From Juglans regia (Eukaryota; Streptophyta; Magnoliopsida; Fagales; Juglandaceae): a stretch of DNA of 64,000 bases. Positions 35,103 to 45,779 of the stretch are shown here, one piece after another. Made by a program: the position numbers and the translations under genes. The stretch spans positions 11,995,053 to 12,059,052 of the forward strand of contig NC_049905.1 in assembly GCF_001411555.2 (NCBI RefSeq), in the 5' to 3' direction. Each line of letters opens with the position of its first letter. Position 1 is the stretch's first letter. The notes under the pieces are model-generated. The model was not told the DNA's origin, did no database searches, and saw only the letters and a list, made by a program, of their open reading frames with translations.

Positions 35103-35829
35103 AAACAGTCACCAAATATCTTTAGTGACATTTTGACAATTTTTTGTGACGATTTCCTCTATCACAAAAGATAGTCTATTGCAGTGATAAGACTATTTGT
35201 TTGCCACAAATATTAGCAGTGAAATAATTTGTCAAAAACATTTATATGCGACCATAAATATCTAAGCAAAAAATCATTTTAGTTTACAATTGTTTCTTGA
35301 ACTGGAAGATACTCACATGACCTGGGAGCAATTATCATGCACGTTCGTACGCATCTTTTCAATCGTTTTCATTGGAATAGCATTGTTAAGGTGAGTTTGT
35401 CCTTTTATTTTGTCTCTCATTTTGATCTATATTTAATTTTTTACTTTTTACTTAAAGATTAAGAAAGTAATTTATAGTGTATTGATATAATTTTTTTATT
35501 TTTTAAAAATATTTAAATATGTTAAAAAAATTTAAAAAAAAATAAAAACTCGCATTTGTGCTAGCGGCACGACGATTAGCCTGGCTAGCAATACCCTTAA
35601 GGTTAATATACGTCGATTCTATAATTTTGCGAAATTCCTTGCGTTGTAAATTTTTGTAATTGACTCCTTAAGTTTGAAGAAATTTACAATTATGCCGCTG
35701 TTCCTTTCCCATTAATTATTCTTACAGCCTAGCTAGTTGTCATGTGGCTCAAAGTCCACGTGTCAATCAAACAATAGTTGACGTGATATGGAAATTCAAT
35801 TTCATGTTTCCTCTAATAAAAAGATAAAA

Positions 35830-35870
<41 letters not shown>

Positions 35871-36526
35871 AACAATATTTGACATATTTAATAAGGTGCA
35901 ATTGTTATCATCTTCTTTGGTGCCTGACGAAAATGCCCTAATTAAGATGTAATATGGACCATGCTGAAACTTTCAAGCGGGACATCTGTATGGACCATGC
36001 TGAAATCCAAACATTCAAAAATAAAATATCCAATCCCATCAATAACTTTGACGCCTATATTAATATATATTGACCAATGCACGGACTGACAGATCAACAA
36101 ATTGGCCTTATGGTTTTCATGTGGAGAAATGGGTTTTCTGCTTTTGGTCTGAGTTTCGTCGAAGTGGAGAAGAACAAGCGTTGTGGAGGAAAAAAGATTA
36201 GGGTAAATAAAGATCTTTTGTGTTTTGCCGGGAAAGAAGGTTTTTCTTCTAGTCAAATTGGCCTTATAGTTTTCATCATGTGGGTATACAGCTTAATTCA
36301 ACATCCAGCTTTGACCATAAACATGCCTTACAATTCATTGAGGGTAAATCTCGATTCAATTACTCATACGCTATCAACTACTTCAGCAATATAATTCGTA
36401 GTAAAAATTTTAATCATTAATTTATTATAATTTCAGGGGAATACAAACATTACAACTGCGACCCGTAGGTACGCTGAAAACATGCATATATGCTTGGAGA
36501 AAAGATGAGAATAATGCTTTCCGTTC
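35103..36526. other. Spacer downstream of the SDR gene
   Basis: 35103-35280 has GTGACGATTT and GCAGTGATAA words like a third worn CACTA-type end. 35390-35600 is an A/T filler stretch like MITE interiors. (AT)n occupies 35833-35866. Nothing coding is supported; the SDR gene's 3' UTR must lie just left of 36527. Confidence 0.45.
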
Positions 36527-37499
36527 TTAGGTACTGAAGAACTTTCGTATGGTCTCTGGAAAAGCTATATTGGTGGTGCTATAACCACCATCCACGACTA
36601 GGTTGAGCCCACTCACGTACTTGGACTCCTCGCTCGCTAAGAACAACGCAGCCTCTGCCAAATCTCCTTCTTCCAAAACTGCTCCTTTCAAATTTGCAGC
36701 GGAGGATATCATCTCTTCCGCCTTTTTCTTGTCTATTCCCATCGATTTTAGGAGCAGAGGGGTGGGCAAAGCATGTGGTGATATGCAATTGACTCTAATT
36801 CCGTACTGCCCCAACTCAACACATAAGTTCTTCGTTAGTCCCACAACGGCATGCTTCGACGCCGTGTAGGTGTGAGAGGCCATTCCATGCGACAGTGTTG
36901 TATTGCTTGTGGTGAATAGAATGGTGCCCCTTTTCGCTGGAATCATTACTTTGGCCGCGTGTTTTGCTCCCAGAAATGACCCCAAGACATTCACATCAAA
37001 AACTCTCTTGTAATCGTTCTGCTCGAGGTCTAAGATGTTTTCATCTATTTGGCCAGTACGGCCTGCATTGTTGAACATTATGTCGAGTTTCCCATGCTTC
37101 GACACCGCAGTATTAACAGCATTCTCGACATCAGACTCGCTAGTGACATCGCAGTGGACGTAGGAAATGGCACCATTGATGCTTTTGTCTTGGGAAACTG
37201 AGAAACCAATCTCGTCTTGGATGTCAGCAATGATGACCTTAGCACCATGTTTAGCGAATAGTCTTGCCGTACTCTCGCCAATTCCACTTGCACCTCCAGT
37301 TATCAAGGCAACCTTGCCTGCTAATCTGCATATTCCAAATTTTAATACGGGAAATCAAGAAATATCACAACAATTGATATAAACGATGGAGAGAAAGAGA
37401 ATAAGATAAAAGGAAATTAACACACATAGGTACCAAAAGCCTTGCTTTTTATTATTACCTCTTAGCAATGGGAGCTAGCAAGGACGATGAGCCGCTCAT
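36527..37499 (-). CDS. Short-chain dehydrogenase/reductase, two exons
   Basis: An NAD(P)-dependent oxidoreductase of the plant SDR110C type (xanthoxin dehydrogenase / momilactone A synthase / secoisolariciresinol dehydrogenase-like). Exon 1 is 37499-37459 (ATG at 37499), the intron is 37458-37326 (133 bases, GT-AG), and exon 2 is 37325-36527. Together they give 279 residues, usual for the family. Rossmann motif T23-G-G-A-S-G-I-G30; Asp48 after the second strand favours NAD; CDVT at 72-75; NNAG at 99-102; catalytic Ser154, Tyr167 and Lys171 (YTASK) with the normal Ser-Tyr spacing of 13. RVNCISPHALPTPL and the VDGGYS tail are typical. No stops or frameshifts, and all catalytic residues are present. 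The substrate cannot be told from sequence; a hydroxyl-bearing terpenoid, lignan or alkaloid alcohol is likely. Probably cytosolic: no signal peptide. Confidence 0.93.
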
Positions 37500-37572
37500 G
37501 ATGATATTTATTATTGTTTGTGTTGTCGTTCGAGGGTGTTTTGATGTGAATATAAGATCTTGTATGGTGATG

Positions 37573-37579
37573 TTTTATA
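37573..37579 (-). promoter_or_regulatory. TATA box of the SDR gene
   Basis: The minus strand reads TATAAAA, about 75-80 bases before the ATG, leaving room for a short 5' UTR. Just upstream (37583-37640) GAGAACTCAATTG occurs twice, with further CAATTG/ACTCAATT words. This could be a duplicated regulatory site; the effect is unknown. Confidence 0.6.
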
Positions 37580-37742
37580 AGGAGAGAACTCAATTGTAGA
37601 AGGATTGCAATTGAGAACTCAATTGTAGAACTCAATTCAAATTTTAATACCCTGTTAACTCTCTTCCACGGTTCCCATGTGACAATTAATTGATAGGTGG
37701 CAACTTAATTCCTTGCTGCCTCATTAACAAATGTATATAAAA

Positions 37743-37916
37743 AGAATAATGCTAGTTACAAGTTTTAAATGTACAAACTTTATACAAGTTTTTTGTTAAA
37801 ATATGAGCTCCACCAAGAAGCTAGAAAGGAGTTTTTCACAATTTTTTATGGTAGTCTACTTTTTATAAAAGGTTTGTCCGAAATCTGTTCATTTTGGACT
37901 TGTATTTATCATTTTT
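37743..37916. mobile_element. MITE upstream of the SDR gene
   Basis: AATGCTAGTTACAAGTTTTA at left and a roughly complementary GGACTTGTATTTATCATTTT at right surround a GAGCTCCACC...TGGTAGTCTAC centre. The limits and duplication are uncertain. It sits about 160-340 bases upstream of the TATA box. Confidence 0.5.
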
Positions 37917-38416
37917 CGTATAAAAAAAAACAAAACAAGAACTATTAAAATACCAAAAAGAGAAAACATTAAAAAAAGAGAGACAGAAACGCTTTGGTGG
38001 TGGCTGGCGGCCATTACCATGGACTTTGAATCGCGTGGCAACTGTGCTCTTTGAAGAGTAAACGAGAAATGCGTGGTATAAATTATAATTGTGAAAATTA
38101 GATACCCAATGAATTTTTTATACAAATAAACATAATATATAATAATATAAACACCTATTAATGTCAATTCAGGATAAGGAGTCAATATAAACACAGTCAA
38201 AAACGCCCCAATTACAATAAAAGACTTATTAATATAAACATGTCTCACCAAACCAATATTATAATAAGCATGATATATAGACAGGTGTAAAGTTAAAGTC
38301 AACAAAATAATTTCAAAACACGGTAAGGAGACTTGGCAAAATGTCTCTTTCCATAAAAGAGAACAAAAATCTCACTCCATTGTTATTTAAGTATTCTTTT
38401 AGTCTATTGGTTCGAT
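37917..38416. other. AT-rich spacer, no supported gene
   Basis: The open frame on minus at 38305-37889 is rich in Ile, Tyr, Phe and Leu, as AT-rich DNA gives by chance. It has no domain character. Confidence 0.45.
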
Positions 38417-40004
38417 ATTTGTGTGACCCTTCAAATCTAGGTGGCTTGAAGAATTACTATCTGTCACTTATAAATATGTTTCTCAACACAACTAAAATAA
38501 ATCTCCAAAAACTTTATTAGCAAAACTCAATCTTTTATTAGCAAAACTCAATCTCATATATTCTAAATAAGGACCTTGAAAACTCCACAGTCATTACTGT
38601 AACGAAAAATAAACTAAGGAGTCCACAATCTCCCGATAGTCATAACAAGCCAAACTGATCGTTTCATAAGTCTTACTAAACCCAAGGTAAAATTAAATCT
38701 AGGAGACATTAAATCTAAAGAACATAAGAAATTCATTCTTTTAACATCTTCTCATCAGCTTAATCATGCTCACCAATCTAATCCAGGTTCTCAGTTGGAC
38801 TCTCCACATCATCTGAAAATATTATGAAGATAAGGGGTGAGTCATCAACAACTCAGTAAGCAGAGGACATATGCTAGCGTGTAAATATGAGCATTTACAA
38901 AGTACAGTATGCAGAACAAAATATTTTACAGAGTTATCATGCAGAACAAAACATGTTTTCAAAAGTAACAGAGTGGTGGTTTTAAGACAAGTAAAACCCG
39001 TAGTACTTTGGCATAACATAACTTATCATCATCACATCAAAACAGAGCATCTTACAGAGCAGAGACCATGTATCACCCCCGTGGTAGGGTTGTGGTATCC
39101 CTGGTAGCCAAACCGGGCAGAGACAGAGGTGAAATCTTTCCCTTATTCTTCTCGGAGTCCCGAGTGTGCACACAGGAAAGACCACAATAAAATTACTTTG
39201 TCTCCAAGGTGGGTGTACTCAGAGACAGAGAAGTTGATACCAACCCAAACAAAGCAGAACATAACAGAGCAGAGCAGAGTAGAGATAGAGTCAGATACAA
39301 AATCAGTACACCATGCCAAAGGTTTTCAGATGCCATATCAAAATAAGATAGAGTACCAAAATATAATCAGATCATTCTCACATACTGAAAATAAAAATCG
39401 GAGCATCTTTCTAAATAAATGCACAATTTTTCAGATTCTCAATATCGCTCTTTTTCAGATTTCAGAGACAATATGACAAAATTTAGCTAATATCTACACA
39501 ATGCATGTTAGAAAATATTTTATCTTTTTCATACAAATTTCATGAGTAATGCAAATAAGCGGTCGAGATTAGTTTTTCCCAAGTTCTCATTTCATCACAA
39601 AAATATGCAAAGTTTTCAGAAAGTCAACCTCAGTCTCAATAATTCGTGTAAGGTCTAGCATAGGAACCCTGCTTACTCGAACTTCTTAACTTTTCAGAAT
39701 TTCTCCACAGCATTATTGAATGAAAATCAATCGTCACCTATAAAATAGTCACGTACTCTCATGAATATCTAAATTTAACACAATTTTTCAATGCTTACAA
39801 CTGATATGCTAAGCAATCTATTTTCCTAAAAAAAACTAAAATTTCGTAAAACCCAAAAATATCCTAAATCTAATACCACCAGCATATGATGTAATAGGAA
39901 ATCGTAAATTTCTTTAAATAATAGTAGTTCATAAAAAAATATAGTTAATAATATTTTTTTTAAAAAAAACTCATTGCAAACTACTAACCATATCTAAATT
40001 AAAA

Positions 40005-40052
40005 CCATACAAGGTTTATTTCAGATAAAACCATACAAGGTTTATTTCAGAT
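40005..40052. repeat. 24-26-base tandem duplication
   Basis: CCATACAAGGTTTATTTCAG followed by ATAAAA occurs twice in a row, immediately left of the MITE at 40055. Confidence 0.8.
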
Positions 40053-40054
40053 AA

Positions 40055-40250
40055 AGTTTGGTTATTTAACTCCTCTCAACTCATCTTAACTCATCATTAC
40101 AACTTTTTCAAATTTCAACATAAAATATAATAAACAATTCAACTTTTTCAAATCCTAAAATAATAATAATATTAAAAAATAATATTCTAACAATATTTTA
40201 TCATCTTAACTCAACTCAACTCAACTCACATCAACATCCAAACACAACCG
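40055..40250. mobile_element. Tourist-like MITE, copy 4
   Basis: 196 bp flanked by TAA (40052-40054 and 40251-40253). The left end AGTTTGGTTATTTAACTCC and right end CATCAACATCCAAACACAAC are imperfect inverts. The interior matches the copies at 16000 and 45482. Inserted in the outer LTR. Confidence 0.7.
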
Positions 40251-40897
40251 TAAAGTGCTTAAAAAAAATTAAAAGATTAAAAATACTTACAGTTTATTAC
40301 CCAAAAATCAAATTGTAAGAATATTTAGTAATTTAACTTGAATCCGTAAATGTAAATTCTTATGCTACAAACAAGACCCACTTAACACAAGTTTAATATG
40401 AAAACGGTCGAATATGAAACCATCTAAATGAAGAGGGGCATTTTTGGAAAATGAAAACATCAACATGCATGCACGTTGGGTACTGCTAGAAAAAAATAAA
40501 AGAAAAGTGGGATAAACCAAAAAGAACGCCTGGATCAAAACTAGGAAACAAAGAGGCATACTCACTAAGGGAAGCTGAAGGCGCGACATGTAACACCTAG
40601 ACCCATTGAAGCTCAATTTGTTTTTATTTATTTATTTATTTAGTTATTTTGTTTTAGTTTGTTCTATTTTATTTTATTATCATTATTTTATTCACACATT
40701 AACTACCACACGTTTCATTCTTTCCGTCTATTTTTCTTTTTCCCCTTAAGTTTCACTCTCGTCCACGGCATGCATGAACACGCACGTCTCTAATGTTTTT
40801 TTTTTTATCCACTCCACACACACGCACAACTCAGTTTTCATCCACACGCACGTCTCCCTCATCCCTCTAGGGTTTCTTTTTTTTGTTCAATCACCAA

Positions 40898-40905
40898 TAT
40901 AAATA
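40898..40905 (+). promoter_or_regulatory. TATA box of the inner LTR
   Basis: TATAAATA about 310 bases into the LTR, followed by CACACATACTTCCAGC, as at an LTR transcription start. Confidence 0.55.
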
Positions 40906-42660
40906 CACACATACTTCCAGCACGAAAAAACCTCACACCGCTGCCCTGCCACGCAAAATCGTAGCCAACCACTTCTCTTTGCAAGCAAACCACCCTCCAG
41001 CCCGGTTCTCAGCCACTAGGAAAAAGACCACCCCCATCGTGAACCTTAGTACAGACCACAACCAACCACCACTCCACTTCCGCAAACGAGACTGCCGAGA
41101 CGCAACTTGGCATCATTTTTCGAGTGTTGCTGCATCAGAAAAACCAGCCCTTGTGCACGCAGCCGAACGGAAACCACCCCATGCAAGCTTCCCCCTGCAC
41201 GACGAAAGCCTCTGGCCTTTGCCCAACCCCTTGTAGAACCATAAGCCACAGTGCCCAGCCATGTGAAGCCTCCGCCCAACGCCTCTCGCAGCCTCTATTG
41301 CAAACCACGGATTTCCCCTGTTTTTCCTCCCCGAAACAGAGTAGTTGCACCACGGACAACCCCTTATCCTCCACGCCATCACCTCCCTTGAAGCCTCGCC
41401 TCCATGTTCTCAACCCCCTAATCAATCCCTGCATGACCTTCACCACCGCAAGCCTCCACCAGAAACAGCCTGGCCCAGCTATCGCAAGCACGTTTGCGCT
41501 GCCCTCGCCCTCTCTCACGGTGTTGTTCTCTCTCTCTCTCTCTCTCTGCTCCGCCGAGTTCACCACCTTCCACCGCACCAAGTGCCACACCCACCACCGC
41601 CAACCTCAGCCAGCTCCATACGTTGTCGCACGTTCCCTTCACTCACGGTGTGCCTCTGCCGCGTAAACTACCTCACGTAGTATGAGCATGTTTTCAAATA
41701 GCAAAGCTTACCGTATTAGTTGGTCAAGCATATATTATTTGAGGTAAGTTACATCTTTACCCTTTGAGTACAAGCTGTATTGGCGTGCTTTAAACTTTTA
41801 AATATGTATTAGTGTACTCTATTTTATTTGTGCTTACAGAAAAATCACTTATGTATTTTAACATGTTATTAGGTAAAGTTTTATTTTATAGAGTAAATAA
41901 TATTGGTGTAATATTATTTTTACACTTTAGTTATGATTTAGTCTATTTAAAAATAGTTATGGTTTATTTTTAAAATAGTTTGAGATAATTATATTATCTA
42001 GTATTAAACTTTATAGTTTGTTTTCAATAATAAATAGGTCAACTTTTAAATGTTTTAGTCAAGGTTATTAAATCAATATTGATGATTTTTAGAAAGTGAT
42101 GTCTTATAATTTGAGGTTATGAGATTTTAGGTTTTGAGGAATTAAATAGGTTATTCTAGGAGTTTAGACTAATATATTATAATACGTGATTAATTGAAAA
42201 TTTATGAGAATCACGTGGTTATTTTATAGGTGACGCTTAATTATTGTTCGACATCTTTGAGGAAAATTCTAAAAAAGCTAAGAAGTCCAGGTAAGCAGGG
42301 TTCCTATGCTAGACTTTGCATTAAATAAAATGAACTGAGGTCCTTTTTGAAAATTGTGCATGTTTTGCTATGAAAAGAAATCTGAAAACAACCTCAGATA
42401 TTTGTTCTGCATTACTCATGAGATTCTGTTTAAGACGAAAGTATTTTCTGTCATGACTGGTGTAGACATGAGCTTATTTGTGACATTCTGTTTCTGAACT
42501 TTAAAAAAAAAAAAAAACGAATATGAAATTTTGTGCATAAAATATGTTTTGTGATCTGATTATGTGGTCTATTATGATGTGGCATCTGAAAAACTGTTGG
42601 CATGACTTTCTGATTATGTTCTGACTCTGATATGGTGATTCTGATTCTGTTTTGTTCTGA

Positions 42661-42790
42661 TATGTGGCCCTGTCACAGGATATAATAGTGACCTTTGGCC
42701 CTGTCACGAGATATAATAGTGACCTCTGGCCCTGTCACGGGAGATAATAGTGACCTCTAGCCTGCCATGGGATATAATAGTGGTTTTCTG
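42661..42790. repeat. Tandem array, four ~35-base units
   Basis: Units with GGCCCTGTCACGGGA and GATAATAGTGACCTCT; the last unit is worn. It sits where related LTRs carry the 60-base array (compare ATTATACCC / GGGATATAAT on opposite strands). Confidence 0.8.
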
Positions 42791-42981
42791 TTCTGAGTGC
42801 AATCCCTTTGGTAACACGGTGATTTATGTTCTGCTTGGCTTTCCGCAGGATGCACAACCCTACCACAGGAGTTAAACATGGTCTCTGTTCTGATATGATG
42901 CTCTGATATGATATGATAAGACAAAGATGTTCAATCATGTTGTGCCATAGGAGTCTTTGAATATGAAAAGTTGGTTTCTGA

Positions 42982-43692
42982 TAGGGGTGTAACCGGTCCG
43001 GTCCGGTTTTGGACAAAATCTAGGACCGAACCGGTATGTACCGGTTTTGTATTTTTCAAAACCGATTACGCCCCGATTACCCTCCTAAACCGGTACTTCC
43101 GGTTTTACCGGTTTCCGGTCCGGTCCGGTCCGGTTTTTTTTAAATGTAAAAAACATATAATAAAGTGTTAATTCTTATTATAAAATATTATTAAAAATTT
43201 AATATATATATTATGCTTAAAGTATATGATCAATTAAATTTTTATCTTTAAGATTAAACTTTTATTTTATAAATTATAACAACATTATCTTATATATAAT
43301 TATATTAATAACATATGATCAAATAAATTACAAATGTTCATATTTAAGATTAACATTTTATGTTATTATTTATAAATTATAATATAAAAATTTTTCATAT
43401 ATGATATATAATTATATATATTATATATAAAAATTTAACATATAATTATATATTATATATATAAATATTTTGTATAATATATAAATTAATTTTTATATTT
43501 TTTTTTCCAACCGGTCCGGTTCGGTCCGGTCCGGTTCCAAAAACTACGGAACCGGAACCGGACCGGAACCGGCCGGTTTTCATAAAATAGGAACCGGTTC
43601 CGGACCGGACCGGTTCAAAACCGGACCAACCGGTCCGGTTCGGTCCGGTCCGGTCCGGTTTTCCGGTTTTCCGGTTTAAATTTACACCCCTA
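42982..43692. mobile_element. Non-autonomous hAT-type foldback element
   Basis: 711 bp with ends TAGGGGTGTAA and TTACACCCCTA, flanked by the 8-base repeat GTTTCTGA (42974-42981 and 43693-43700). An 8-base duplication and TAGGG-type termini are hAT hallmarks. Subterminal zones on both sides are dense in CCGGT/ACCGG (GGTCCGGTCCGGTTT words) and can pair over about 100 bases. The middle is pure AT-rich filler. No transposase. Confidence 0.88.
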
Positions 43693-45183
43693 GTTTCTGA
43701 ATATGAAATGTTTGAAAAGTCACTCTGATTTTCTGATAATATGTATTTTTTAGATTTGCATATTGATACTGAAATGTTTTGTTTCTGCATTCTGAACTCT
43801 GTAAAAATGTTCATGTTTACATACTAGTATATGTCCTCTGCTTACTGAGTTGTTGATAACTCACCCCTTATCTCCATATATTTTTCAGATGATTTTGAAT
43901 AGTCCAGCTAAGGATCAGGATTATGGAGCATCGGTGAGATGATTATTTAAGCATAGTGGTTTACTCATAGAATATTTCTGAGAAGTGGCGGATTTTATTG
44001 AGAGATTCTGTAGTATTCTGATGACTTTATATTTTGGAGTCTATAATTACATTGATGAATTGTGAGTTTTAAGTTATAGGGAGTAACTCTTCAACCCCTG
44101 CAGGACCGGGGCGTTACACGACAGGACAGAGAGCTGGACAGGGATCGACGGTGGTGAGCACGGTGGCCTGGCATGTGAGGGGTGGAGGTCGTGCACGGTG
44201 GTGCAACCATGGACGAAGGATTTGAGCACGGCGTCAGTAATGTTCAGAAGATCGACTATGTCTCAAGCCCTCATCTATCAACTACGAATGGCCGAGCGTG
44301 GGGACACTTGGAGCAACGGCTGGTGGTTCAAGATAGGGCTCATGGTGATTGGGTGGTTGCTCGAGTGTGGCAAGGGCTGCACCGTGTGACGCTAGTGGTG
44401 GCTGGGTAGCTTGCGGTGGGTTCGCTTGACACAAGGAGTTGTGGTTTAAGGTGAAACTGGTGGTGGGTTGCTCTGTTTTTGGCATAGCAAAGCAAAGGAA
44501 GTTTCTGGGCAGCTGGGCACGGTGGTTGGGCTGTTTTCATGGTATTTCTGACGTGAGGCAGCGCCTTACAAGGTGGTTGAGGAGGAGAGTCGTTGTCTGA
44601 TTCGCGGAGGAGGGATACACGCGTGACAGTGCTGATTCCTTTTTGACGATGATCTTGACTGGTTCAGTGGAGGCCAACGGGTTCATGGGACAAGCTTTCG
44701 TTGAGGACACAGTGGCGCTGAGCTATGGAGGCTGACCCGAGGTGGTTGGATGGCAGAGTTTCCAGGTGCTGGTGCGGAGAAGATAGATAAATACAGAGAG
44801 TTTGAGAGGATAGAAAAAGAAATTGAAAAGCACTACAAGTAGAAGACAATAAAAAAAAAATAGGTGGGCGAGACTACGTGTTGGCGAAAACAAAAATAAA
44901 AGAAGGGAACTCAAAATGGGGAAGAAAGTTCAAAGTTCAAACTGCCTAGATCACGTGGAGATAATGGAGATTGGGTGGAGAAATCTTCGGAAGTCTAGAA
45001 ATTGAAATTGAATAACGGTTGAGAAGATAAAATGCAAGCAGCAAGTGGAAGCTCATAGCGAACGACGTGGTGGGGGTAGAGGAGGTTACTCAGCTGCGTG
45101 TAAACGAGAGAGAAAAAAAAAAAAAGAAACCAGAGAATCCAATGAACGGCCTTGGGTTTAATGGGCCCGGGTGCTACAATTTG

Positions 45184-45481
45184 GAACCGAGAGACAAAGC
45201 CTCGTACTAATGAATCACAAATTGTTTGATTTGGAATGATGAAATTTGTAGTCCGAGGATATATATATATATATATATGTGAATAAGTCTTGCTACCACT
45301 GAAGAACGCATAAAAAAGATCCATAGGGCTCTCGATTAATGCTTCAGCGGCAAAGGGTGCTCACAATCACAAGATTGAGAGAAGCCAAATCGTCAGTAAA
45401 TGATTTTATTTTACTCAGTGCATGTTTGGGTTTGAGTTTGGAGGTTTAGAAAGTGTTTTTAATAGTTTAAAAGCTCTTTTA
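45184..45481. other. Spacer with (AT)n
   Basis: (AT)n at about 45258-45279. The rest shows no coding sequence. Confidence 0.5.
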
Positions 45482-45682
45482 GGGAAGGTTTAGATATAAA
45501 AAGTCTTTCATCTCATCTATTCATTACAACTTTTTTCACATTGCTATATAAAATATAATAAACAAATCAATTTTTTTTCAAATCTCAGAACAATAATAAT
45601 ATTTAAAAATAATATTCTAATAATATTTTATTCAACTTTCATCTCAAATCATCTCATCTCAACTCATTATCCAAACCTCCCC
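45482..45682. mobile_element. Tourist-like MITE, copy 5
   Basis: GGGAAGGTTTAGATATAAAA at left pairs with TTATCCAAACCTCCCC at right. The interior is shared with the copies at 16000 and 40055. Flanked by TTA at left and TAA at right, so the duplication is not exact. Confidence 0.62.
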
Positions 45683-45779
45683 TAAAGAAAAGATAGTATG
45701 TTTGATGAATTTATAAAAAATAAAAAAAAAACTGCTTTAAGCACCCAAAAAGAGTACCATATTCCATAGTAAATCCCTT

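Larger units (their letters stand above)
40589..44118 (+). mobile_element. Inner solo LTR, nested
   Basis: 3530 bp, TGTAACACCTAGACCCA...GACCGGGGCGTTACA, flanked by CGACA (40584-40588 and 44119-44123). Its start matches the LTR start next to the polypurine tract at 1231, so it reads on plus, opposite to the LTR it sits in. A TATA box is at 40898. GC-rich transcribed-type sequence follows to about 41680, where open frames in several frames on both strands reflect base composition rather than genes. It is interrupted by an hAT element at 42982. Confidence 0.88.
38422..45178 (-). mobile_element. Outer solo LTR, split by a nested LTR
   Basis: Ends TGTGACCCTTC at 38422 and GGGCCCGGGTGCTACA at 45178, flanked by ATTTG (38417-38421 and 45179-45183). 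Without the nested insert at 40589-44118 and its duplicated 5 bases it is about 3.22 kb. The U3-like end is at 45178, so it reads on minus. It contains the TAA-flanked MITE at 40055 and one worn copy of the 60-base array unit (39063-39120). No internal region exists, so it is a solo LTR. Confidence 0.82.

Noticed and set aside
37889..38305. 138-codon minus frame with hydrophobic stretches as a membrane protein
   Set aside because: Composition (Ile, Tyr, Phe, Leu) is what AT-rich DNA gives; no domain, promoter or family likeness.
38598..38610. TGTAACG at 38598 as the start of the outer LTR
   Set aside because: Its flank does not match the bases after 45178, whereas TGTGACCC at 38422 is preceded by ATTTG, matching 45179-45183.
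41124..41680. Long plus-strand frames near 41.1-41.7 kb (up to 180 codons) as a gene
   Set aside because: They overlap open frames in other frames and on the minus strand, are rich in Pro, Ser and His from base composition, and lie in LTR transcribed sequence between verified LTR ends.
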